This document shows positions 9,006-17,854 of a stretch of 64,000 nucleotides of DNA, one piece after another. Position 1 is the stretch's first letter, and every line of letters begins with the position of its first letter. The position numbers and the translations under genes were made by a program. The stretch spans positions 1,178,001 to 1,242,000 of the forward strand of contig NZ_CP107548.1 of NCBI RefSeq assembly GCF_025836975.1, read 5' to 3'. Origin of the DNA: Pollutimonas sp. M17 (GTDB taxonomy: Bacteria; Pseudomonadota; Gammaproteobacteria; Burkholderiales; Burkholderiaceae_B). Below the pieces are notes generated by a model that saw only the letters and a list, made by a program, of their open reading frames with translations, was not told where the DNA came from and did not search any database.

Positions 9006-10652
9006 CTACATGCCGTTGTAGACCGGCCCTTCGCCGCCTTGCGGGGCCACCCACACGATATTCTGCGTGGGGTCCTTGATGTCGCAGGTCTTGCAATGCA
9101 CGCAGTTCTGCGCATTGATCTGCAGGCGGTCCTCGCCCGTGTCCGTCTTCACGAATTCATACACCCCGGCCGGACAGTAGCGCGCTTCCGGGCCGCCGTA
9201 CTTGGCCAGGTTGACCGACACCGGAATCGACGCATCCTTCAGCGTCAGGTGCACGGGCTCGTTTTCGTCGTGATTGGTATTGGAGATGAAGACGGAGCTC
9301 AAGCGGTCGAAGGTGATCTTGCCGTCCGGCTTGGGGTAGTCGATGCGGGCGCATTCCGCCGCCGGCTGCAGACAGGCGTGGTCGGGCTTGCTGTGATGCA
9401 GGGTCCAGGGCATTTTCCCCTTGAGCAGCCATTGCTCCACTCCCGTCATGAGGGTGGCGACGGTGCGCCCTTTCTTGAACCACTGCTTGAAATTGCGGGC
9501 CTTGTTCAGCTCGGCGTGCAGCCAGGAGTTCTCGAACGCGGTCGGGTAGGCCGTCAATTCGTCGTGGCGACGGTCGGCCACGATGGCGTCGAAGGCGGCT
9601 TCGGCGGCCAGCGCGCCCGTCTTGATGGCCGAATGGCTGCCCTTGATGCGCGACGCGTTCAGCACGCCGGCCTCGCAGCCCACCATGACGCCGCCTGGGA
9701 AGCACATTTTAGGCAGCGACAGCAGGCCGCCCGCCGTCAGCGAGCGGGCGCCGTAGGCGATACGCTTGCCGCCTTCGAAAGTGGGGCGGATGGCGGGGTG
9801 GGTCTTGTAGCGCTGGAATTCCTCGAAGGGCGAGAGCCAGGGGTTGGCATAGTCCAGTCCGACCACCAGTCCGACCACCACGATGTTGTTGGACAGATGG
9901 TAAAGAAAGGAGCCGCCGTAGGTATCGGCATCGAGCGGCCATCCGGCGGTATGCACCACCAGGCCGGGCTGGGATTGCGACGGGTCGACTTCCCACATCT
10001 CTTTGATGCCGATGCCGTAGCTTTGCGGATCGCGTCCTGCATCGAGCTGGTAGCGCTCGATAAGCTGGCGGCCCAGCTGGCCGCGCGAACCCTCGGCAAA
10101 GACGGTGTAGCGAGCGTGCAGTTCCATGCCGGGTTGGTAATGATCGGTGTGCGTGCCGTCGCGGGCTACGCCCATATCGCCGGTGGCCACGCCCTTGACG
10201 GCGCCGCTGTCGGTGTAGAGGATCTCGGCGGCGGCAAAGCCGGGGAACAGGTCCACGCCCAGGGCTTCGGCCTGTTCGCCCATCCAGCGCACCACATTGC
10301 CCAGCTGGACGATATAGTTGCCGTGGTTCTGGAAGCATTCGGGCAGCAGCCAGCCGGGCGTGGCGCGCGCGCCCTTCTCGGTCAGGAACAGGAACTTGTC
10401 CTCGGTGACCGCGGTCTCCAGCGGCGCGCCTTTCTCTTTCCAGTCGGGAATGAGCTCGGTCAGGGCGCGAGGGTCCATGACCGCGCCCGACAGGATGTGC
10501 GCGCCCACTTCGGCACCTTTTTCAAGCACGCAGACGCTGATTTCCTGCTCGCGCTGGGCGGCCAGTTGCTTGAGCCGGATGGCGGCGGCGAGTCCGGCCG
10601 GCCCCGCGCCGACCACGACCACGTCGTATTCCATTGATTCACGTTCAGCCAT
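9006..10652 (-). CDS. Electron transfer flavoprotein-ubiquinone oxidoreductase
   Basis: Membrane-associated flavo-iron-sulfur enzyme that passes electrons from ETF, reduced by acyl-CoA and other dehydrogenases, to ubiquinone. The 548-residue protein begins with an FAD dinucleotide-binding motif VVVGAGPAGLAAA (about residues 10-22) and ends with a 4Fe-4S domain whose cysteines are CPAG, then CVHCKTC. The length matches the family. The start at 10652 is preceded by GGGAG at the right spacing; the frame is open upstream to 10811, but those 53 residues are not family-like. It links fatty acid and amino acid oxidation, as in neighbouring mmsA and CoA-transferase genes, to respiration. Confidence 0.95.
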   Translation of the reverse strand: MAERESMEYDVVVVGAGPAGLAAAIRLKQLAAQREQEISVCVLEKGAEVGAHILSGAVMDPRALTELIPDWKEKGAPLETAVTEDKFLFLTEKGARATPGWLLPECFQNHGNYIVQLGNVVRWMGEQAEALGVDLFPGFAAAEILYTDSGAVKGVATGDMGVARDGTHTDHYQPGMELHARYTVFAEGSRGQLGRQLIERYQLDAGRDPQSYGIGIKEMWEVDPSQSQPGLVVHTAGWPLDADTYGGSFLYHLSNNIVVVGLVVGLDYANPWLSPFEEFQRYKTHPAIRPTFEGGKRIAYGARSLTAGGLLSLPKMCFPGGVMVGCEAGVLNASRIKGSHSAIKTGALAAEAAFDAIVADRRHDELTAYPTAFENSWLHAELNKARNFKQWFKKGRTVATLMTGVEQWLLKGKMPWTLHHSKPDHACLQPAAECARIDYPKPDGKITFDRLSSVFISNTNHDENEPVHLTLKDASIPVSVNLAKYGGPEARYCPAGVYEFVKTDTGEDRLQINAQNCVHCKTCDIKDPTQNIVWVAPQGGEGPVYNGM

Positions 10653-10833
10653 GTATGAGATCTCCCGTATATCTTGTCTGGTGCTGCGTGCGGCCCCGCG
10701 GGCGCTCGACTCCATTGTCCGGGCTAATTGTATTGCAGTCTTGGGCAGCCGGGCGGCCGGGCGTGTGATGTTCGGCGCCACCGCCACGTTATACTGATTG
10801 CTGCGATGCATTTAGCAAAAGGGGCGCAGGCCG

Positions 10834-11277
10834 ATGCAAGATGTCGAATCGATTTCCGTGCCGCCGGTGGGCGGTGTTTTTCATTGGACCATGCCGGTGC
10901 GCTGGGGCGACCTGGATGCCCTGAATCACGTCAACAACACGGTGTATTTCCGCTACCTCGAAGAGGCCAGGGTCCAGCTGTTCGCCCAGGCGGGCATTAC
11001 ACTTCCATCGAACAGGGTAACGGTGCTTGCCCATGTTTCCTGCGATTTCCTGAAACCCATCCTGTATCCCGCAACCGTCATCGTCAGCCAGGTGCTTACC
11101 CGCGTGGGCCGCTCCAGCATGGAAATGGACATTCTCATCGAATGCGAGGGCGAGCCGGGCGTCATCTATGCCAGGGGCCGCCAGGTCATGGTCGGGGCCG
11201 ACGCTGAAACAGGCAGGTCCTCGCCGTGGACGCCTCAGGAGCTGTCGCGTTTTGCCGCCTTGCTTGCGCCGCAATGA
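10834..11277 (+). CDS. Acyl-CoA thioesterase, 4HBT/hotdog family
   Basis: Small hotdog-fold hydrolase (147 residues) that cleaves an acyl-CoA thioester. The RWGDLDALNHVNNTVYFRY motif near residues 26-44 is the 4-hydroxybenzoyl-CoA thioesterase/YbgC active-site helix, with the catalytic Asp in GDLD and the conserved HVNN. The gene is divergent from the ETF-QO gene with 181 bases between them. The substrate is not evident; many members act on short or medium-chain acyl-CoA. Confidence 0.85.
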   Translation: MQDVESISVPPVGGVFHWTMPVRWGDLDALNHVNNTVYFRYLEEARVQLFAQAGITLPSNRVTVLAHVSCDFLKPILYPATVIVSQVLTRVGRSSMEMDILIECEGEPGVIYARGRQVMVGADAETGRSSPWTPQELSRFAALLAPQ

Positions 11278-11404
11278 AGGATGAGGGCGGCGTCCGCTTT
11301 ATGATTGATTTTTCGTTCTTTGCTTTTTTCGCTTCATCACTTACGGCACATGCTCCTTGCGGGTTTGCTGCCATCGCATGAAATATTGAATAAGGATAGG
11401 AGTA

Positions 11405-12115
11405 ATGGATAAAGTCTATGCAAGCGCCGCAGAAGCGCTGAAAGGCGTCGTCGCCGACGGCCAGACCATTGCGGTCGGCGGCTTCGGCCTTTGCGGCATC
11501 CCCGAGGCGCTGATCGCCGCCCTGCGCGATTCGGGCGTGCAGGGCCTGACCTGCGTCAGCAACAACGCGGGCGTCGACGGCTTCGGCCTGGGGCAGCTGC
11601 TGTCCACCCGCCAGATCAAGAAGATGATTGCCTCGTATGTGGGCGAGAACAAGGAATTCGAGCGCCAGTTCCTGGCGGGCGAACTGGAGCTTGAATTCAC
11701 GCCGCAAGGTACGCTGGCCGAGAAGCTGCGCGCCGGCGGAGCGGGCATTCCCGCCTTCTTCACTCGCACCGGCGTGGGCACCATCGTGGCCGAAGGCAAG
11801 GAAATCCGCGAATTCGACGGCGAGAAATACGTCATGGAACGCTCCATCGTTCCCGACGTCTCCCTGATCAAGGCCTACAAGGCCGACCGCAGCGGCAACC
11901 TGCAGTTCCGCAAGACCGCCCGCAACTTCAATCCCAATGTGGCCATGGCGGGCAAGATCACCATCGTCGAGGTCGAGGAAATCGTCGACACCGGCGCCTT
12001 CGATCCCGACCACGTTCATTTGCCCGGCATCTACGTGCACCGCATCGTGCTGAACGCCAGCCCGGAAAAACGCATAGAACAACGCACTGTCCGCAACGCG
12101 CAAGGAGCAAAATAA
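11405..12115 (+). CDS. scoA: 3-oxoacid CoA-transferase subunit A
   Basis: Alpha subunit (236 residues) of a class I CoA-transferase, most similar in layout to succinyl-CoA:3-ketoacid CoA-transferase, which activates acetoacetate with CoA from succinyl-CoA. The [13 protein letters not shown] segment near residue 24 and [12 protein letters not shown] near residue 55 are the family signatures of the A subunit. An AGGAG stands just before the ATG. The stop codon overlaps the B-subunit ATG by one base, which ties the two subunits together. It could also be a 3-oxoadipate transferase (PcaI), which sequence reading alone does not exclude. Confidence 0.9.
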   Translation: MDKVYASAAEALKGVVADGQTIAVGGFGLCGIPEALIAALRDSGVQGLTCVSNNAGVDGFGLGQLLSTRQIKKMIASYVGENKEFERQFLAGELELEFTPQGTLAEKLRAGGAGIPAFFTRTGVGTIVAEGKEIREFDGEKYVMERSIVPDVSLIKAYKADRSGNLQFRKTARNFNPNVAMAGKITIVEVEEIVDTGAFDPDHVHLPGIYVHRIVLNASPEKRIEQRTVRNAQGAK

Positions 12116-12768
12116 TGGCCTGGAACCGTGACGAAATGGCGGCGCGCGCCGCACGTGAACTGCAAGACGGCTTTTATGTGAACCTGGGCATCGGCCTGCC
12201 CACCATGGTGGCCAACCACGTGCCCAAGGGCGTCGAGGTCTGGCTGCAGTCCGAGAACGGCCTGCTGGGCATCGGCCCCTTCCCGACCGAAGATGAAATC
12301 GACGCCGACCTGATCAACGCCGGCAAGCAGACCATCACCACGCTGCCGGGCTCCTCCATCTTCGCCTCGGCCGACTCCTTCGCCATGATACGCGGCGGCA
12401 AGATCAACCTGGCCATCCTGGGCGCCATGCAGGTGTCCGAGAAGGGCGACCTGGCCAACTGGATGATCCCGGGCAAGATGATCAAGGGCATGGGCGGCGC
12501 CATGGACCTGGTGGCCGGCGTCGGCAAGGTCGTCGTGCTGATGGAGCACGTGGCCCGCAAGAAGGACGGCACCGAAGACCTGAAGCTGCTGAAGGAATGC
12601 AGCCTGCCGCTGACCGGCGTGGGTGTCGTGGATCTCATCATCACCGATCTGGGCGTCATGGAAGTGGGCGACTTGGGCCTGAAGCTGATCGAGCTGGCGC
12701 CTGGCGTCACCGTCGATGAAATCCAGGCCAAGACCGGCGCCACGCTGGATGTGTCGGCCGTTGCCTGA
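12115..12768 (+). CDS. scoB: 3-oxoacid CoA-transferase subunit B
   Basis: Beta subunit (217 residues) of the class I CoA-transferase. It contributes the catalytic Glu, seen in the SENGLLG motif near residue 43, which forms the glutamyl-CoA thioester intermediate. [13 protein letters not shown] near residue 23 and the [19 protein letters not shown] segment near residue 101 are conserved. It is transcribed with scoA and followed by a bipartite terminator hairpin. Together the subunits feed acetoacetate or a related 3-oxoacid into central metabolism. Confidence 0.92.
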   Translation: MAWNRDEMAARAARELQDGFYVNLGIGLPTMVANHVPKGVEVWLQSENGLLGIGPFPTEDEIDADLINAGKQTITTLPGSSIFASADSFAMIRGGKINLAILGAMQVSEKGDLANWMIPGKMIKGMGGAMDLVAGVGKVVVLMEHVARKKDGTEDLKLLKECSLPLTGVGVVDLIITDLGVMEVGDLGLKLIELAPGVTVDEIQAKTGATLDVSAVA

Positions 12769-12788
12769 TTTTGACTATGTGCAGGAAG

Positions 12789-12833
12789 ATGGCCTGAGCG
12801 ATCCCGCATGGCGGGGCTGCTAGGCCATTTTTA
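12789..12833 (+). terminator. Terminator after scoAB
   Basis: Outer arms ATGGCCT and AGGCCAT enclose a second stem CCCGC/GCGGG, followed by five T. It lies 20 bases after the scoB stop. Confidence 0.75.
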
Positions 12834-12955
12834 TATGGAATCTATCGGCGCCTGTATCCGGAGCGTGGGCGGCAGGAATGTTCTGGCTTTGTTGCTTGAA
12901 CTGTCTGCGCCGTTTCTGCACCTTTTGACCCAGGTGTTTATTTGAAGGAATTGCC

Positions 12956-14749
12956 GTGAACCCGTCCGTCTTTGTCCAACGCATCCAGGCCTTGCGCGCC
13001 GCCATGCGCGAGCGCACGCTGGACGCCTGCGTGGCCCTGTCTTCCGACCCGCATCTGTCGGAATACCTGCCCGAGCATTGGCAGGCGCGGCAATGGCTTA
13101 GCGGATTCGGCGGCTCGGCCGGTACCCTGGTCGTCACCGCCGACTTCGCGGGGCTATGGACCGACAGCCGCTATTGGGAGCAGGCCGACAGCGACCTGGC
13201 CGGCACCGGCATACAGACCATGCGCGCCGGCGCGCCCGACGTGCCCGGACCCGCCCAATGGCTGGCAGACCACTTGGCAAAGGGTGCCTGCGTCAACATC
13301 GACGGCCAGGTGCTGGCCGTGCAGGCGCATCGGCAGTGGCAGACGGTATTGTCGGAAAAGGGCATCAGCCTAGTCATCGACGCGGACGTCATCGCCGATA
13401 TCTGGGAAGGGCGGCCCGCGCTTCCGCAAGGGACTGTGTCCGAACACCTGCCGCCGTTTGCCTGCCGCAGCAGGGCGGAGAACCTGGCGGCCGTGCGCGC
13501 CGCCATGGATGAGCACAAAGCCGTCTGGCACTGGCTGTCCTCATTAGATGACATTGCCTGGCTGTTCAACCTGCGCGGCAACGACGTTTCCTACAACCCC
13601 GTGTTTCTTGCGCATGCCCTGATAGGCCAGGACAGCGCGCGCCTGTTCGTTGCGCCCGGCAAGATCTCCGCTGAACTGTGCGAGGCCTTGGCGGAAGACG
13701 GCGTAAGCGTCGAATCCTATGACGAGGCCGCCGGCGCGCTGGCCTGCCTGCCGGAAGGGCAGGGCCTGCTGATCGACCCGGCCCGCACGACCGTGGGCAC
13801 CCTGGCGGCTGCCGCCTTCGCCGACAAGATCGAAGCCATCAACCCATCGCAACTGCTGAAGTCGCGCAAGAATGCCGCCGAAGCCGACAACGTGCGCCGC
13901 AGCATGGAGCAGGACGGCGCCGCCCTGTGCGAATTCTTCGCCTGGTTCGAGGCGGCGCAAGGCAATGAACGCATCACCGAAATCACTGTGGATGAGGAAA
14001 TCACCGCCGCCCGCGCGCGGCGCCCCAATTTCATCACGCCCAGCTTCGGCACCATCGCCGCCTACAACGCCAACGGCGCCATGCCGCATTACCACGCCAC
14101 CGAAGAATCGCACGCCGTCATCGAAGGCGACGGACTGCTGCTGATCGATTCAGGCGGCCAGTACCTGGGCGGCACCACCGACATCACCCGCGTCGTGCCC
14201 GTGGGCACACCCAGCGCCGAACAGAAGCGCGACTACACCGCCGTGCTGAAAGGCATGATCGCTTTGTCGCAGGCCGTATTCCCGCGCGGCACCATGTCGC
14301 CCTTGCTGGATACCATTGCCCGCATGCCCATCTGGCAGACGGGGTCTGATTACGGTCATGGAACCGGACATGGTGTGGGCTACTTCATGAACGTGCATGA
14401 AGGACCGCAATCGATTGCGTATCGGGCGGTCGTCAATCCGAACATGGCGATGGAGCCCGGGATGATTACGTCGAACGAGCCGGGTTTGTATCGGCCTGGG
14501 CGATGGGGCATACGTATTGAGAATCTGGTCCTGGCTGTGCCGGCGGTGGAGACAGAGTTCGGGGAGTTCCTGAAGTTTGAGACTTTGACTTTGTGCCCTA
14601 TTGATACGCGGTGTATTGAGCTGTCGCTGATGACGGAAGGGGAGAGGGCCTGGCTGAATGCGTATCACGGACAGGTGAGAAGCAGGCTGCTGCCGCTGGT
14701 GGAAGGGCAGGCGAAGGAGTGGTTACTGGAGAGGACGGGGGCGGTTTAG
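12956..14749 (+). CDS. M24-family aminopeptidase P (Xaa-Pro aminopeptidase)
   Basis: Metallopeptidase that removes an N-terminal residue before proline. The 597 residues fit the long three-domain form: two creatinase-like N-terminal domains (about 1-135 and 150-315) and a pita-bread catalytic domain. Metal ligands are visible: Asp in LIDSGGQY, Asp in TTDITR, His in GHGTGHGVG, Glu in SNEPG and Glu in IRIENL. The start is GTG with AAGGA upstream. Codon use changes sharply inside the gene: up to about 14341 codons end mostly in C, afterwards GGT, GGA, AGA, AGG, TTA, ATA and G-ending codons prevail, while the protein remains intact. This looks like a recombination joint at the border of the adjacent island. 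Confidence 0.9.
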   Translation: MNPSVFVQRIQALRAAMRERTLDACVALSSDPHLSEYLPEHWQARQWLSGFGGSAGTLVVTADFAGLWTDSRYWEQADSDLAGTGIQTMRAGAPDVPGPAQWLADHLAKGACVNIDGQVLAVQAHRQWQTVLSEKGISLVIDADVIADIWEGRPALPQGTVSEHLPPFACRSRAENLAAVRAAMDEHKAVWHWLSSLDDIAWLFNLRGNDVSYNPVFLAHALIGQDSARLFVAPGKISAELCEALAEDGVSVESYDEAAGALACLPEGQGLLIDPARTTVGTLAAAAFADKIEAINPSQLLKSRKNAAEADNVRRSMEQDGAALCEFFAWFEAAQGNERITEITVDEEITAARARRPNFITPSFGTIAAYNANGAMPHYHATEESHAVIEGDGLLLIDSGGQYLGGTTDITRVVPVGTPSAEQKRDYTAVLKGMIALSQAVFPRGTMSPLLDTIARMPIWQTGSDYGHGTGHGVGYFMNVHEGPQSIAYRAVVNPNMAMEPGMITSNEPGLYRPGRWGIRIENLVLAVPAVETEFGEFLKFETLTLCPIDTRCIELSLMTEGERAWLNAYHGQVRSRLLPLVEGQAKEWLLERTGAV

Positions 14750-14780
14750 CCTCAAGCTAAATGGGCCCCGCCGTGAGCGC

Positions 14781-15812
14781 TCATGAGCTTGCGGGGGCGG
14801 CACAAGACCCGCGCAGAATGATATCCATGGGAACTTCGACCATACGGATAGGCGTGCGATTGCTGGCATCTTCGCGCAAACGCTCGATCATGATCTGCGC
14901 CGCCAGGCGCCCACATTTGGCGATGTCCCAACGCAAGGCGGTGATGGGCGGCTTGTTCAGCCGCACGAGTTCCGTGTCTCCAATCCCGACTATGGAAAGG
15001 CCGCTGGGTATGGAGAGCCCCAGCAGATCGGAGGCGGCGATGACGCCGGCGAGCACTCCGGTACCCAGGCAAATGATTGCGGTGGGGCGATGAGGCGAGC
15101 GCAGCATGGCCTTCGCTTCTTCAAAAGCTCGTTCGCCGCCCGTGGCGTCAAGCATTCTGACCAGCGATGCTTCGTAAGGTATATTGGCCTCTTCCAACGC
15201 CTTGACATAGCCGGCCAGACGCTCACGACCGGGTCTTGCGACGTTAGGCGGAGTCATCAACCCGATGCGGCGATGGCCCAGAGAAACAAGGTACTGTGTG
15301 ACCTGGTAGGCGCCTGTTCTGTGTTCAGGCCCGACAGCATCACCGATATCTCCGACTTCCCTATCATGGAAAACCAGCGGCAACTTCAACGACCTGAGTA
15401 TCCCCATGGTTTGCTCGTCGGTCTCATCCGAAATCGCTGCGATAATTCCGTCTACTCGTCCGCGGCTGAATAGATCAAGCAGCGCGCAATCCCGTTGAGC
15501 CCGGTTGCGCGAATTAGCCACCAGCAAGAAGTATCCCTGGCTTTCGAGTTCCTCTTGCACGTTGCTTAGAAAAATACCGTGCAGCGGGTTGGACATGTCG
15601 GAGACGATGGCTCCGATAGTGTGGGTCTGTTTGGTTTTCAAACTGCGAGCCAGCGCATTGGGTGAATAATTGAGCTGGCGGGCAGCTTCTTCCACCCGCC
15701 GACGCAAGTCCTCGGATACCCAGTTCTTTCCGGAGAGGGCGCGCGATACGCTACCCGGCGACACGCCCGATAAACGTGCAACATCCGCGATTGACGATTT
15801 CTTCTGTACCAC
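14781..15812 (-). CDS. LacI-family transcriptional regulator
   Basis: DNA-binding repressor of 343 residues. Residues 6-55 form the LacI helix-turn-helix and hinge (IADVARLSGVSPGSVSRAL, then NYSPNALARSLK), and from about residue 60 a periplasmic-binding-protein-like ligand domain follows. It is divergent from the catabolic operon that begins at 16064, and the 251 bases between contain a perfect 32-bp palindrome plus a second degenerate copy of its core, the likely operators for itself and the operon. LacI-type regulators mostly sense sugars or sugar acids, but members controlling aromatic or other carboxylate catabolism exist; the effector is unknown. Confidence 0.92.
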   Translation of the reverse strand: MVQKKSSIADVARLSGVSPGSVSRALSGKNWVSEDLRRRVEEAARQLNYSPNALARSLKTKQTHTIGAIVSDMSNPLHGIFLSNVQEELESQGYFLLVANSRNRAQRDCALLDLFSRGRVDGIIAAISDETDEQTMGILRSLKLPLVFHDREVGDIGDAVGPEHRTGAYQVTQYLVSLGHRRIGLMTPPNVARPGRERLAGYVKALEEANIPYEASLVRMLDATGGERAFEEAKAMLRSPHRPTAIICLGTGVLAGVIAASDLLGLSIPSGLSIVGIGDTELVRLNKPPITALRWDIAKCGRLAAQIMIERLREDASNRTPIRMVEVPMDIILRGSCAAPASS

Positions 15813-15908
15813 TGTTTACTCTCCCGACGCTTCTCGGCGTGATCTGCAAATACCTGTACATACCCTGAGGGGCTGAACGAGCACGCATAGGATAGCGTGT
15901 AGTATTAA

Positions 15909-15924
15909 CTAAAAACGATTGCAG
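15909..15924. promoter_or_regulatory. Second, degenerate LacI-type operator
   Basis: CTAAAAACGATTGCAG matches 13 of 16 bases of the core of the palindrome at 15957-15988. Centre-to-centre spacing is 56 bases, a distance that would allow a repression loop. It lies nearer the lacI-type gene. Confidence 0.5.
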
Positions 15925-15956
15925 TTTGCACATAAATATTGGTATTTTCCCCTATA

Positions 15957-15988
15957 TGTGAATACTAAAATCGATTTTAGTATTCACA
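15957..15988. promoter_or_regulatory. Perfect 32-bp palindrome, probable LacI-family operator
   Basis: The half-site TGTGAATACTAAAATC is followed directly by its exact reverse complement. The central CG step within AATCGATT is typical of LacI/GalR operators. It lies 75 bases before the first gene of the catabolic operon and in the shared divergent promoter region. Confidence 0.8.
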
Positions 15989-16063
15989 TCTCTCTTCGCA
16001 GATAAACCGAATTAATGTCTGCGGGTTCCCCCGGCCTATCCAACGCGTAAACGCATTCGAGAC

Positions 16064-16966
16064 ATGAAGACCATCACCCTTGGCAATATCAATATCGACC
16101 AGTTGGTTGAGTTCGACACCATTTTTCTAGACTCCCAGTGGATGTATCACAACGTAGAGAACGAGATGTTGCTACGTGCTCAAAAGGAACTCGGTCCCAA
16201 GTTTGTGCAGCCTGACACGCTCAAGCTGGGCCTAAGCTTCCATAGCTTCCTGATTCGCACTCGCGGAAAAAATATCCTGGTGGACACCTGCAACGGCAAC
16301 CACAAGCACAGAGGAGAGCGTATGCAATGGCAACACATGCTCGACTCTCCCAACTACATGAACAACCTGGCTAAGTTTGGATTGCGGCCGGAAGACATCG
16401 ACATCGTGCTTTGCACTCACCTGCATACCGACCATATTGGCTGGAATACGCGTTTGCTGGACGGGCGCTGGGTGCCTACGTTTCCAAATGCCAAATACAT
16501 CATGGCACGCCAGGAGTTCGATCATTTCAACCGCTTGCACGCGGCCAAGCCGGATTACCCGGTGGGCCACGGCTCATTTGCGGACAGCGTGCTGCCCATT
16601 GTCGAGGCTGGACAAGCCGAGTTTGTCGACATGAATTACCTGGTGGAAGGCAACCTGGACGATGGGGTGTGGCTGGAGCCGGCGCCTGGGCACACTCCAG
16701 GTCACGTAACGGTCCATGTGAAGGGTGGCGGGGTAGAGGCCATCATGACGGGCGACATGATTCATCATCCCATCGTCTTTCTGGAACCCACGCTGGAAAC
16801 CAAGCACGATTTTGATAAAGAGCAGAACAACCAGACGCGTAAACGTGTGCTGGAACGCCTTGCGGACACACAGGATCTGTTGCTGACCGCGCACTTTATC
16901 TCGCCCACGGCCGGCCGTGTATGTTCCTGCGCGTCAGGATTCAACTTCAAGTTTCTGGACAAGTAA
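16064..16966 (+). CDS. Metallo-beta-lactamase-fold hydrolase (lactonase-like)
   Basis: Dinuclear-metal hydrolase of 300 residues, first gene of the LacI-controlled operon. The HLHTDH metal-binding motif is at residues 119-124, followed by PGHTPGH near residue 207, the bridging Asp in TGDMIHH and a final His in AHFISP, so all expected ligands are present. The overall layout resembles AttM/AiiA-type lactonases and methyl parathion hydrolase-like proteins. A ring-opening lactonase or ester hydrolase role in the encoded pathway is likely but inferred. No signal peptide is seen. Confidence 0.85.
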   Translation: MKTITLGNINIDQLVEFDTIFLDSQWMYHNVENEMLLRAQKELGPKFVQPDTLKLGLSFHSFLIRTRGKNILVDTCNGNHKHRGERMQWQHMLDSPNYMNNLAKFGLRPEDIDIVLCTHLHTDHIGWNTRLLDGRWVPTFPNAKYIMARQEFDHFNRLHAAKPDYPVGHGSFADSVLPIVEAGQAEFVDMNYLVEGNLDDGVWLEPAPGHTPGHVTVHVKGGGVEAIMTGDMIHHPIVFLEPTLETKHDFDKEQNNQTRKRVLERLADTQDLLLTAHFISPTAGRVCSCASGFNFKFLDK

Positions 16967-17044
16967 ACAGAACGCCACAACCCTTCGAGGTGCTGACGGC
17001 TAAGAATAGCCCGATGTGCAACACGCCGGACAAATGGAATTTTT

Positions 17045-17827
17045 ATGAGCAGTGTTGAACAACTTCCCGATATGCGGCTGGTCAAAGATCAGGTCGCCAT
17101 GATTACCGGCGCTTCACGGGAGCGCGGAATCGGCTTGGCCGTGGCAAAGCTTTTTGCGCAGCATGGCGCCAAAGTAGTGATTCTGGATCTTGACGAGAAG
17201 GATGCCCGCGCCGCTGCGGCAGGGCTCGGCGAGGACCATATGGGTGTCGGCTGCGACGTCAGTCAGGCAGAATCCTGCAAGCGGGCGGTGGATGCGGTGA
17301 TCGAGCGATACGGCGCGGTGGATGTGCTTGTCAACAATGCCGGCGTGACACAGCGCCGCGGCGTGATGGATGTTACGCCAGAGGATTACGACTTGGTGAC
17401 CAACGTGGTGCTGCGCGGAACCTTACTCATATCCCAGGCGGTTATCCCGCACATGAAGGCGCGCGGCCGGGGCAACATCATCTGCGTCAGTTCGCTTTCC
17501 GCCCTGCAGGGCGGCGGTGTGTTTGGCGGTTCGCATTACTGCGCCGCGAAGTCGGGCGTATTGGGGCTTGCACGGGCTATGGCACGCGAACTGGGTCCGG
17601 AAAACATCCGTGTCAACGCGATTGCTCCGGGTCTCATTCTTACGGATTTTTCTCGCGGAGCGAATCCCGATTCCGCCAAGCACGAAATGGCGAAAAACTT
17701 TCCTTTGCGACGCGTGGGAGCACCGGCGGACATTGCAGGAGCTTGCCTGTACTTGGCAAGCGACCTTTCCGCCTTCGTGACCGGCATCACGCTTGACGTA
17801 AACGGCGGGGCATTCATTCGCCCCTGA
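17045..17827 (+). CDS. SDR-family oxidoreductase
   Basis: NAD(P)-dependent short-chain dehydrogenase, 260 residues. The cofactor motif reads TGASRERGIG (residues 20-29), two residues longer than the usual TGxxxGxG loop; VNNAG, a catalytic Ser in CVSSLS and the YCAAK active site follow. The Asp-rich ILDLDE after the second strand suggests preference for NAD over NADP. It looks FabG-like and probably oxidises a hydroxyl group of the pathway substrate or product. It lies 78 bases after the MBL-fold hydrolase gene in the same operon. Confidence 0.87.
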   Translation: MSSVEQLPDMRLVKDQVAMITGASRERGIGLAVAKLFAQHGAKVVILDLDEKDARAAAAGLGEDHMGVGCDVSQAESCKRAVDAVIERYGAVDVLVNNAGVTQRRGVMDVTPEDYDLVTNVVLRGTLLISQAVIPHMKARGRGNIICVSSLSALQGGGVFGGSHYCAAKSGVLGLARAMARELGPENIRVNAIAPGLILTDFSRGANPDSAKHEMAKNFPLRRVGAPADIAGACLYLASDLSAFVTGITLDVNGGAFIRP

Positions 17828-17854
17828 CGAAACACATTCGAGGAGACAGTTTCT

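Noticed and set aside
7933-9021. 362-codon plus-strand open frame
   Set aside because: It overlaps the EamA gene in another frame and reads across the acs terminator.
9039-10637. 532-codon plus-strand open frame
   Set aside because: It is the antisense shadow of the ETF-ubiquinone oxidoreductase gene.
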